A stretch of 64,000 bases of DNA from Actinomycetes bacterium. Lineage in GTDB: Bacteria; Actinomycetota; Acidimicrobiia; Acidimicrobiales; Acidimicrobilacustridaceae. Under the pieces are notes generated by a model. That model worked only from the letters and a program-made list of their open reading frames with translations, searched no databases and was not told the DNA's origin. Made by a program: the position numbers and the translations under genes. The stretch covers positions 248,001 through 312,000 of the forward strand of contig JAKOVH010000013.1 in assembly GCA_029782145.1 (NCBI GenBank). The letters run 5' to 3'. Shown here one piece after another: positions 49,207-56,201 of the stretch (position 1 is the first letter of the stretch; every line of letters starts with the position of its first letter).

Positions 49207-49662
49207 TCAGGCGCGGGCGCGGTCCTCGGCGAGGGCCCGCAGGGCCTGCAGCGACACGGCGTTCCTGCCCCACAGCCCGGCGGCCACGAGCGGCCGGGTC
49301 AGGGGGTTCCAGAGCGCCCGCACGGCCCCGGTCGCCGGCTCCTCCTCGATGGCCAGGTGGGCGCCGCCGTCGGCCTGCTCGGTGACGGTGAAGCGCACCC
49401 GGGCCGCACCGAGGGCCCCCACCCGGGCCAGCAGCACGAGGACCTTGGGCGCCTCGTTCACCAGCACGGTGGTGCGGTCGCGGATGGTGAAGGGGCCGAA
49501 CCCGACGGCGTGGTGGAACGACGAGCCGGGTGCCGGCCAGTGCGGCTCGACCCCGCGGATGTGCTTGGCGCCGACCAGCCACCGGGGGTAGGTCTCGGGG
49601 TCGGCGACGGTGGCGAAGACCACCTCGGGCGGGGCGTCGATCCCGATGGCGGTGGTGGTCAC
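49207..49662 (-). CDS. SRPBCC (START-like) family protein
   Basis: 151 residues. TTTAIGIDAPPEVVFATVADPETYPRW is the first strand and helix of the START/Bet v 1 fold, and RFTVTEQADGGAHLAIEEEP with the final helix RNAVSLQALRALAEDRARA completes it. The family binds lipids, polyketides or other hydrophobic ligands. GTG start at 49662 overlaps the stop of the proline-rich gene (GTGA), so both are on one mRNA. Convergent with the CrtI-like gene; its ligand is not known. Confidence 0.85.
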   Translation of the reverse strand: MTTTAIGIDAPPEVVFATVADPETYPRWLVGAKHIRGVEPHWPAPGSSFHHAVGFGPFTIRDRTTVLVNEAPKVLVLLARVGALGAARVRFTVTEQADGGAHLAIEEEPATGAVRALWNPLTRPLVAAGLWGRNAVSLQALRALAEDRARA

Positions 49663-49904
49663 GGGGCGATCGGCTCCGGTTCGGGCCGCGGGTCGATGGG
49701 GGTGGGCTGCTCGGGGGGCACGACCGGCTCCGGCGCCGGACCAGGTGGCGCGGGCACGAGCGGGGCCGGCTCGACGGGCTCGGGATCGGGGAGGATCGGT
49801 GTCGGCTCGTGGCCGGGGATGATCGTCATCTCCTGCACGTACCCCGCCGGCGCCGGCACGTTCCCCTCGTCGAGGGGATAGGGACCGGGCATGACCGAAC
49901 CCAC
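49659..49904 (-). CDS. Proline-rich small protein of unknown function
   Basis: 81 residues, about one third proline with Glu, Asp and Pro-Glu repeats after the first 30 (EPTPILPDPEPVEPAPLVPA). No signal peptide or membrane segment. The last four bases overlap the START-like gene's GTG, which is evidence for a real translated frame. It could begin at the internal ATG (MTIIPG). It is probably a flexible or surface linker protein. Confidence 0.5.
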   Translation of the reverse strand: MGSVMPGPYPLDEGNVPAPAGYVQEMTIIPGHEPTPILPDPEPVEPAPLVPAPPGPAPEPVVPPEQPTPIDPRPEPEPIAP

Positions 49905-50109
49905 CTATGGCGACAAGGGCGGTGAGGGCGCGGACCGGCCTCACCACGACGACCTTGAGGCCGACGCCCACGAGCCCAGCCGCGCCGTGGCGGCCGGCGA
50001 CAACGGCGAGACGAACCTGGGGCCCGGCTCCGGCGTGGGCACCAACACCAACGGGGCGAACATGGCCGAGGAGGCTGCCGCCCCGGCCGACCCCAGCCGC
50101 GGCGCCTGA
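49891..50109 (+). CDS. Small hydrophilic protein of unknown function
   Basis: 72 residues, rich in Gly, Asp, Glu, His and Asn, without hydrophobic segments: likely disordered. It begins at the ATG at 49891 and overlaps the head of the divergent proline-rich gene by 14 bases. Codon use looks protein-like (third-position G/C). No family is known to me. Confidence 0.45.
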   Translation: MTEPTYGDKGGEGADRPHHDDLEADAHEPSRAVAAGDNGETNLGPGSGVGTNTNGANMAEEAAAPADPSRGA

Positions 50110-50181
50110 CCGGGAACAGCGGCAGGCGACCGGATCCCTGCCACCTCAGCGTGAGGGGTCGACCCGGCGGGCGCGTGGGGG

Positions 50182-51246
50182 TCAGCCGTCGGCGGGGTCG
50201 AGGAGGGACAGCACCGTGCGCTCGGCGCGCCGGTGCGCAGCGGTGCGGCGGCTGCGGGCCCAGTGGTCGTGGAGGCTGCCTTCGCGGTGCGACTCGGGCA
50301 CCACCGGGTGCACGTAGCTGGCTCGGCACACCGCCCGGGTGTTGCCGAGCTGGGCGGCCGCCGTGTCGATGGCGTGCAGCACCTGGGCGTCGGCCTCCGA
50401 CGCCGAGGACGGCGGCCCCAGGTCGGCGAGGGTCTCGGTGGCCACGACGGTCGCGCCCCAGGTGCGGAAGTCCTTGGCCGACACCGTCTCACCGGTGCGC
50501 TCCCGCAGCCAGGCGTTGACGTCGGCCGACCCCACGTCGACCACGGTCCCGTCCGGCTCACGCCAGGCGAACAGCTCCTGCCCACCCAGCTCGTGGCAGC
50601 GCTTGACCAGCCGGGCCAGCCGTCGGTCGCTGACCGACACCTCGTGCTCGACCCCGCCCTTGCCCACGAACTCGAAGCGCACCTCGGCCCCGGTGATCTC
50701 CACGTGCTCGGGCCCGAGGGTGGTGAGCCCGTAGGACTCGTTGGTGGCGGCGTACTCGGCGTTGCCCACCCGGATGAGGGTCTCGTCGAGGAGGCGCACC
50801 ACGAGGGCGAGCACCTTGTCGCGGTCGAGCGGCCCGGGCCGGGTGAGCTCGGCGTCGACGTCGGCGCGCAGGCGGGCCAGGGTGGCACCGAAGAGCGACA
50901 GCCGGTCGAACTTGTCGGCGTCGCGGACCTGGCGCCACCGGTCGTGGTAGCGGTACTGCTTGCGGCCCTTGGCGTCGCGTCCCGTGGCCTGGATGTGGCC
51001 GTCGGAGTGGGGGCAGATCCAGACGTCGGTCCACGCCGGGGGGATCACCAGCGTGCGGATGCGCTCCCTGGTGGCCACGTCGCGGACCGTGCGCCCGTCG
51101 GCGTCGACGTAGCGGAAGCCCGAGCCGCAGCGCACCCGTCGGATGCCCGGCATGGCGTCGCTCACGTAGCGCAGCCCGGCGTCGGCGGCGGCGGCGGCGG
51201 GATCGCTGGCGAGGTCGTCGCCGGCCGTGAGCAGAGCGATGGCCAT
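50182..51246 (-). CDS. DNA topoisomerase IB (poxvirus/eukaryote-like)
   Basis: 354 residues, relaxing supercoils by cutting one strand with a 3'-phosphotyrosine bond. The N-terminal domain has GFRYVDADGRTV and the DNA-binding IPPAWTDVWICPHSDGHIQA and GRDAKGRKQYRYHDRWRQVR, with the catalytic Arg. LIRVGNAEYAATNESYGLTTL and KDFRTWGATVVAT hold further active-site residues, and the nucleophile is Tyr311 in CRASYVHPVV. Length matches bacterial TopIB. Its start is ATG at 51246 with GGAAGGACC before it. No RNA or toxin genes lie beside it, and its own regulation is not visible. Confidence 0.93.
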   Translation of the reverse strand: MAIALLTAGDDLASDPAAAAADAGLRYVSDAMPGIRRVRCGSGFRYVDADGRTVRDVATRERIRTLVIPPAWTDVWICPHSDGHIQATGRDAKGRKQYRYHDRWRQVRDADKFDRLSLFGATLARLRADVDAELTRPGPLDRDKVLALVVRLLDETLIRVGNAEYAATNESYGLTTLGPEHVEITGAEVRFEFVGKGGVEHEVSVSDRRLARLVKRCHELGGQELFAWREPDGTVVDVGSADVNAWLRERTGETVSAKDFRTWGATVVATETLADLGPPSSASEADAQVLHAIDTAAAQLGNTRAVCRASYVHPVVPESHREGSLHDHWARSRRTAAHRRAERTVLSLLDPADG

Positions 51247-51587
51247 GGGTCCTTCCGGGTGGTGGGCCGAGCCCGCGGGGTCACGTGGTCGCCGGCGCGG
51301 CCCGTCCGGCCCGCGTCGGCGCCCAGGGAGTGGAGCCGGAGAGCCCTGTCGGCAGGCGATCGACAGGGCTCCCCGGCCTCGGTGACAGCGGCCGTCCGGC
51401 GGGCGCGAGCCCCTGGTGGGAGCGACGGGGCTCACGGGCTGGCGTGGGAGCGACGGTCCCGTCCGTCCGCTGTCCTGGCACTTCGTTCCCCGTCACGGCG
51501 CGCCCTAGAACCGCTCGTCGTCGATTTTCTGGCGGTGCGGGCCCCGGTCGCGGGTAGGAAGCAGGGGAGCCCGGGAAGGGAGCCCCC
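51247..51587. other. Intergenic region with an 11-bp inverted repeat
   Basis: 341 bases between the topoisomerase gene and the zinc-ribbon gene, which diverge from it. Bases 51341-51351 and 51361-51371 are perfect reverse complements with a nine-base loop, extending with small bulges by four further pairs. A short open frame at 51285-51557 has no support in composition or start signal. Promoters for both genes should lie here, but no TAnnnT hexamer close to either start was clear; both have Shine-Dalgarno-like purines. Confidence 0.5.
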
Positions 51588-52085
51588 ATGGACGACACCA
51601 CCAGCCAGCTCGTGAACCCCATGCCGGCGCCGCAGGCCGCGCCGTCGGCGCCGGCGTCGCCGGTCGGGGCGGTGCCCGATCCGGCCGCCACCGGGGGCAT
51701 GGACGCCGCGTCCGGCACGGCGCGCCCGGTGAACAGCCCCACCGACACCAGCCTGGCCACCGTGCTGGGCGAGCTCGACCGGGCCGGTTGGGGCGGCCAG
51801 TTCGTGCCCCTCGAGGGCGGCGACATCCGCTGCGTCACCTGCCGCCGGACGTTCCCCGCCGCCGAGGCCCATGCCGACGAGGCCCGCCGTCTCGAAGGGG
51901 TGTCCGACCCGGCCGACATGGTGATCGTGGTGCGCCTCGCCTGCCCCCACTGCTCGACCCGCGGTGTGCTCGTCGCCCACTACGGGCCCGAGGCGTCGGT
52001 CGAGGAGGCCGACGTGGTGGCGGCCATGTCGCGCACGCCGGCCACCGGGCAGGGCACCGAGTACCCGCCGGGCACCACCGCCTGA
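51588..52085 (+). CDS. Small protein with a two-CxxC zinc-ribbon-like centre
   Basis: 165 residues. The first 60 are Ala/Pro/Thr-rich and probably disordered. The middle has IRCVTCRRTFPA and LACPHCSTRGVLVAHYGPE, two CxxC pairs about 35 residues apart, a likely zinc site. The last 25 residues are Thr/Gly-rich. I do not recognise a family. ATG with GGAAGGGAGCC before it. It is divergent from topoisomerase IB. Confidence 0.65.
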   Translation: MDDTTSQLVNPMPAPQAAPSAPASPVGAVPDPAATGGMDAASGTARPVNSPTDTSLATVLGELDRAGWGGQFVPLEGGDIRCVTCRRTFPAAEAHADEARRLEGVSDPADMVIVVRLACPHCSTRGVLVAHYGPEASVEEADVVAAMSRTPATGQGTEYPPGTTA

Positions 52086-52189
52086 GCGCCCCGCGGTCGG
52101 CGGGCGCGGAGTTCTACGCGCTCGCCCCCGCGGGTATGGGCCTTGCTGTTCGACGAAGGTTTCCCTGGAAACGATCGGAGGGACCACCC

Positions 52190-52399
52190 ATGAGCCAGAA
52201 CCCCGACACCACCTCGCCCCAGACCGTCCAGGCCGACGAGTCCGACGCCCGCGCCGCCCACCAGGCCGACCGCATGCCGACGCCCGAGGAAGAGGCGGCC
52301 GCCGAGCGCAACCGGCTCGACCCCGACGTGGCGCAGGCCTACGGCGAGGCCGTCGAGCGCGGCGCCAACGTGCAGGGCGAGGGCCAGATCACGCCCTGA
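52190..52399 (+). CDS. Small acidic protein with GANVQGEG ending
   Basis: 69 residues from the ATG at 52190, after GGAGGGACC. Highly charged: RMPTPEEEAAAERNRLDPD in the middle and AYGEAVERGANVQGEGQITP at the end. Short actinobacterial proteins with a GANVxGEG ending are known but uncharacterised. No membrane part. It lies between the zinc-ribbon gene and the STAS gene on the same strand. Confidence 0.6.
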   Translation: MSQNPDTTSPQTVQADESDARAAHQADRMPTPEEEAAAERNRLDPDVAQAYGEAVERGANVQGEGQITP

Positions 52400-52494
52400 G
52401 GGGTCTCGAGCGGCCTCGCCGCGAGCCGGCCCCGGCCGCTCGCGACGAGGCCGGACCCACCACCACCCACCGACCACCACCCACACCCCAAAGG

Positions 52495-52500
52495 TAGGAT
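52495..52500 (+). promoter_or_regulatory. Promoter -10-like TAGGAT for the STAS gene
   Basis: TAGGAT ends six bases before the GTG at 52507 and no Shine-Dalgarno is present; the upstream bases are C/A-rich (CACCACCC repeated). Confidence 0.5.
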
Positions 52501-52506
52501 CCACCC

Positions 52507-52833
52507 GTGCCACCCGAGCTCGAACACCCGCTGACCATCGAGGTCCATCGCGACGGGGACGAGGTCACGCTCACCCTCACCGGTGAGCTCGATCCGCACA
52601 CCGCACCCATGCTCGCCGAGGAGCTGGAGGCCGCCGCCCACGACGGCGCCACGTCCGTCGTGCTCATCCTCTCGGGCCTCGGCTTCATCGACTCGTCGGG
52701 CCTGAGGGTGCTCATCTCCGCCAACCGCGACATCACCGACCGGGGCGGGCGCCTCGTGCTGCGCTCGCCCAGCGAGACGGTGCGGCGGCTGCTGGAGATC
52801 ACCGGCCTGCTCGACCACCTCCAGACGGACTGA
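52507..52833 (+). CDS. STAS-domain anti-anti-sigma factor
   Basis: 108 residues, single STAS domain of the RsbV/SpoIIAA type. VTLTLTGELDPHTAPMLAEE is the first strand-helix, and LSGLGFIDSSGLRVLI holds Ser63-Ser64, with the phosphorylated Ser in the DSSGL motif. When unphosphorylated such proteins bind the anti-sigma kinase and free the sigma factor. It is followed, after about 80 bases, by the anti-sigma-like gene and the sigma gene, so the three form a partner-switch unit. Confidence 0.9.
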   Translation: MPPELEHPLTIEVHRDGDEVTLTLTGELDPHTAPMLAEELEAAAHDGATSVVLILSGLGFIDSSGLRVLISANRDITDRGGRLVLRSPSETVRRLLEITGLLDHLQTD

Positions 52834-52915
52834 GCCATGGCTGCCGCTGACCACCGCCCCGGCCCCGCCGCGCCCGGAGGGCGACGGCCCGTGCCGAACC
52901 TCGAAAGGACCACCG

Positions 52916-53296
52916 ATGGTGACTGACAGCCCGGTGCGGCTCGTCATCCCGGCGCGCGCCCGCTTCCTGCGCCTCGCCCGCCTCACCGCCGCCGGCATCG
53001 CCGGCGAGGTCGGCTTCGGCCTCGAGGCCATCGAGGACCTCCGCGTCGCCGTCGACGAGGTGTGCGCCATCCTCATCGAGGGCGCGTCCGACGACGTGGA
53101 GCTCGACCTCACCTATCGCGCCACCGCCGACGGCATCGTGATCGAGGGCTCGTGCCCCAACCCCGGGGCGGTGCCCGACCTGCACCCGGTGGCCCGCGAG
53201 CTGCTGGCCCTGACCGCCGACGACTACTCGGTGGCGGCCTCCGACGGCGTGGTGAGCTTCCGCCTGCTCAAGCGCAGCCAGGCGGGCTCGGGGTGA
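52916..53296 (+). CDS. Anti-sigma-factor-like ATPase-fold protein (degenerate RsbW type)
   Basis: 126 residues. RLVIPARARFLRLARLTAAG and then AIEDLRVAVDEVCAILIEGA are the first parts of an RsbW/SpoIIAB fold. In RsbW the N box has an Asn that binds magnesium (E-x-x-x-N), but here the aligned position is Ile, and no DxGxG box is seen afterwards; the rest is short and ends DDYSVAASDGVVSFRLLKRS. So ATP binding and kinase activity may be lost, though the protein could still bind sigma. The start is ATG at 52916 and the GTG of the sigma gene overlaps the stop. Call based on fold and neighbours. Confidence 0.75.
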   Translation: MVTDSPVRLVIPARARFLRLARLTAAGIAGEVGFGLEAIEDLRVAVDEVCAILIEGASDDVELDLTYRATADGIVIEGSCPNPGAVPDLHPVARELLALTADDYSVAASDGVVSFRLLKRSQAGSG

Positions 53297-54045
53297 GCAG
53301 GGAGGACCTTCGGGACCCGCCGGTCCAGGAGTGGTTCGTCGAGTACCGCCGCACCGGTGACCGCAGGCTGCGCAACCAGCTCGTCGAGCACCACCGCCAC
53401 ATCGCCGACTACTTCGTCAAGCGCTACTCCCGCCGGGGGGTGCCGAGCGACGACCTGCGCCAGCTGGCCCTCATGGCCATCATCCACGCGGTGGAGCGCT
53501 TCGACCCCGACATGGGCGTGGCCTTCTCGACCTTCGCCAGCCGCACCATCGAAGGTGAGCTGAAGCGCTACTTCCGGGATCGCACGTGGTCGGTGCGCCC
53601 GCCGCGGCGGGCTCAGGAGCTGCACCTCGAGCTGCGGCGCACCGACGAGGAGCTCACCCAGAGGCTGGGCCGGTCACCGACCATCGCCGAGCTGGCCGCC
53701 GCCCTCGACGTGAGCGAGGACCACGTGCTCGAGGCGCTCGAGGCGGGCGTCGCCCACCAGGCCACCAGCCTCGACCAGCCCGCCCCCGGCGACGAGGACG
53801 GCGGGCCCCGCAGCGACCGGCTCCTGGCCTCCACCGACTCGGGCTACGTGCGCGTCGATCACGAGATCATCGTGCGGGAGCTCATCGCTGAGCTGCCCGA
53901 ACGGGAGCGCACGATCATCTACCTGCGGTTCTTCGAGAACCTCACCCAGCCCGAGATCGCCGAGCGCGTCGGGGTGAGCCAGTCGTACCTCTCGCGCATC
54001 CTGCGCAAGACCCTGATGGACCTCAGGTCCCGCCTCGGCGAGTAG
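53293..54045 (+). CDS. SigB/SigF-type RNA polymerase sigma factor
   Basis: 250 residues. Region 2 is HHRHIADYFVKRYSRRGVP and then LMAIIHAVERFDPDMGVAFSTFAS, which recognise the -10 box; region 3 covers RRAQELHLELRRTDEELTQRL; region 4 is ERERTIIYLRFFENLTQPEIAERVGVSQSYLSRILRKTL, a helix-turn-helix for the -35 box. Length fits SigB/SigF, not an ECF factor. The GTG at 53293 overlaps the stop of the anti-sigma-like gene, so both are made together. It is the regulated product of the STAS/anti-sigma pair. Confidence 0.95.
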   Translation: MSREDLRDPPVQEWFVEYRRTGDRRLRNQLVEHHRHIADYFVKRYSRRGVPSDDLRQLALMAIIHAVERFDPDMGVAFSTFASRTIEGELKRYFRDRTWSVRPPRRAQELHLELRRTDEELTQRLGRSPTIAELAAALDVSEDHVLEALEAGVAHQATSLDQPAPGDEDGGPRSDRLLASTDSGYVRVDHEIIVRELIAELPERERTIIYLRFFENLTQPEIAERVGVSQSYLSRILRKTLMDLRSRLGE

Positions 54046-54361
54046 ACCGCGGCCGGGGCGTGACGCCCACCGCCACGTTGCGGCCCCGGTCGCGCAGGTC
54101 GATGATGTCGCGGCGCCGGTCGTTCCAGGCCTTGGCGCGCCGGTAGGGCCAGCTCACGACGGCCCACGCCCGCCGCTGGACGCGCCGGCGGAGCGGCGCG
54201 GGCGGGGTGGGACCCGCCGGTCCGGACGGCGAGGGGGTCGGGGCGGTCGGGGTGGGCGGGGTCCCACGGTCGGTCAGGTCCGACCCGGTCGTGTTCTGCG
54301 AGTGGGTGATCACCACGTCCTCCGCGCTGGTGGACTCCTGCGTCGTCCGCCCGGTGGCCAC
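54023..54361 (-). CDS. Basic small protein of unknown function (uncertain)
   Basis: 112 residues if the GTG at 54361 is used, with the N-terminal half Thr/Pro/Ser-rich and the C-terminal half very basic (LRRRVQRRAWAVVSWPYRR and DRRRDIIDLRDRGRNVAVG). It overlaps the 3' end of the sigma gene by 23 bases on the other strand. TAGGGT overlaps the GTG itself, so the start may instead be at the GTG near 54317 (VVITHSQNTTGSD). No family known. Probably real but not certain. Confidence 0.4.
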   Translation of the reverse strand: MATGRTTQESTSAEDVVITHSQNTTGSDLTDRGTPPTPTAPTPSPSGPAGPTPPAPLRRRVQRRAWAVVSWPYRRAKAWNDRRRDIIDLRDRGRNVAVGVTPRPRSTRRGGT

Positions 54362-54551
54362 CCTACCGATGCCGCCCGTAGTTCGGGGGACCCCTTCGCG
54401 GACCGTGCCCGCGGACCTACCCGCTGCGGCGGAACGCGCGCGATACGCGCTCGAGTTCGCGCCGCGCGAGAAGCGCTTCTCCTCGTGTTCTCACCGGCGC
54501 TCGAACGGGTAGAGCCGACACGCCACCCGCAAGAGCGCGTCAGGAGATCGG

Positions 54552-56201
54552 ATGGCGAACGTCCTCGGCATCAACGCCGTCTTCCACGACCCGGCCGCCG
54601 CCGTGGTCGTCGACGGGCGCATCGTCGCCGCCGCCGAGGAAGAGCGGTTCTCGCGGCGCAAGCACGGCAAGGACCCCGTGCCGTTCTCCACGTGGGAGCT
54701 CCCCGTGCAGTCCGCCGCCTGGTGCCTGGCCGAGGCGCGCATCGGCGCCGACGAGCTGGACGCCGTCGCCTACTCCTACGACCCGTCGCTCGCCATGGCG
54801 CCCGGCGACGACCTCACCGCCCACGACTGGGAGGGGCTGCGGACTCTGTTCGCCCAGCGGGCGCCGCTGTTCCTGCGCAGCGAGCTGCCGGGCCTCGACC
54901 CCGACGTCGTGCGCTTCGTGCCCCACCACGTGGCCCACGCCGCCAGCGCCTACCTCGCCGGCCCCCACGACCCCACGAGCGTCATGGTCCTCGACGGGCG
55001 GGGGGAGCGGGGCAGCTACCTCGCCGGCCGGGCCGAGGGCGGCGACCTGGAGGTCCTCGCCCGCCAGGACCTGCCCCACTCGCTCGGCCTGCTCTACGAA
55101 GAGGTCACCGCCCACCTGGGCTTCCGTCGCTCCAGCGACGAGTACAAGGTGATGGCCCTCGCGTCCTACGGCAGCCCCGTCTTCCTCGACGAGCTCAGGG
55201 GCGCGGTGCGGGCCAGCGGCGACGGTGGGTTCCGTGTCGACCCGGTCGACCTGGCCGCCTTCGTGAAGGCCCGCCGCCCGGCCGACCCCCTCGAGCCCGA
55301 CCACGCCGACCTGGCGTCGAGCGTGCAGCGCCGCCTGGAGGAGATGGTCCTCGAGCTGGCGGGGTGGCTCCACGACCGCACCGGTGACGACGCCGTCGCC
55401 CTCGCCGGTGGCGTCGCCCTCAACTGCGTCGCCAACCACCGCCTCGCCACCGCCGGGCCGTTCCGGCACGTGTGGGTGCAGCCCGCCGCCGGCGACGCCG
55501 GCACCGCGCTGGGAGCCGCCCTGCACACCGCCCACGCCCTGGGCGACCGGGTGCAGCCCATGTCCTCGGCCGCGCTGGGCCGGCAGTGGAGCGACGACGA
55601 GCTCGAGGCGTGGCTGCGCACGGCGGCGGTGGCCTACGAGCGACCGCCCGACGTCGCCGAGGCGGTGGCCGCCGCCCTCGCCGACGACGCGGTGGTGGCC
55701 TGGTTCCAGGGCCGCAGCGAGTTCGGGCCCCGCGCCCTCGGCCACCGCTCCCTGCTCGCCGACCCTCGGCGGCCGGAGAACCTCGAGCGGCTGAACGACG
55801 TCAAGGGGCGCGAGCAGTTCCGGCCGGTGGCGCCGATGGTGCTCGCCGAGCGGGCCACGGAGATCTTCGAGGGTGTCATGCCCAGCCCGTACATGCTGTT
55901 CGTGCACGACGTCCGCCCCGAGTGGCGCGACCGCATCCCCAGCGTGGTCCACGTCGACGGCACCGCCCGCATCCAGACGGTCGACCGGCGCGAGGAGCCG
56001 TTGATGGCCGCCGTGCTCGAGGGCTTCGAGCGCCGCACCGGCGTGCCGGTGGTGGTCAACACCTCGCTCAACACCGCCGGCCGGCCGATGGTCGACGACC
56101 CCCGCGACGCGCTGGAGTGCTTCGGCTCGGGCCCGGTCGACGTGCTGGCCATGGGCCCCTTCGTGGTGCGCCGGCCCGCCTTCACGGGAGGCCGCCGGTG
56201 A
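54552..56201 (+). CDS. Carbamoyltransferase (NodU/CmcH family)
   Basis: 549 residues, using carbamoyl phosphate to add a carbamoyl group to a sugar hydroxyl. The N-terminal Kae1-like ATP domain reads LGINAVFHDPAAAVVVDGRI with EEERFSRRKHG; PHHVAHAASAYLAGP holds the metal histidines; LAGGVALNCVANHRLA and EFGPRALGHRSLLADPR follow, and the C-terminal substrate domain includes REQFRPVAPMVL and VVVNTSLNTAGRPM. All expected motifs are present. The stop overlaps the GTG of the GT2-GmhB gene by four bases, so it belongs to the heptose operon; it may carbamoylate that sugar. Upstream 54362-54551 holds no gene. Confidence 0.92.
   Translation: MANVLGINAVFHDPAAAVVVDGRIVAAAEEERFSRRKHGKDPVPFSTWELPVQSAAWCLAEARIGADELDAVAYSYDPSLAMAPGDDLTAHDWEGLRTLFAQRAPLFLRSELPGLDPDVVRFVPHHVAHAASAYLAGPHDPTSVMVLDGRGERGSYLAGRAEGGDLEVLARQDLPHSLGLLYEEVTAHLGFRRSSDEYKVMALASYGSPVFLDELRGAVRASGDGGFRVDPVDLAAFVKARRPADPLEPDHADLASSVQRRLEEMVLELAGWLHDRTGDDAVALAGGVALNCVANHRLATAGPFRHVWVQPAAGDAGTALGAALHTAHALGDRVQPMSSAALGRQWSDDELEAWLRTAAVAYERPPDVAEAVAAALADDAVVAWFQGRSEFGPRALGHRSLLADPRRPENLERLNDVKGREQFRPVAPMVLAERATEIFEGVMPSPYMLFVHDVRPEWRDRIPSVVHVDGTARIQTVDRREEPLMAAVLEGFERRTGVPVVVNTSLNTAGRPMVDDPRDALECFGSGPVDVLAMGPFVVRRPAFTGGRR

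Noticed and set aside
51285-51557. A 90-residue open frame in the gap next to topoisomerase IB
   Set aside because: It spans the inverted repeat, has no start signal, and its Arg/Gly/Pro/Ala composition is that of random GC-rich DNA.
53293-54045. An ECF-type sigma factor
   Set aside because: Region 3 and the length of 250 residues are present, so it belongs to the SigB/SigF group.
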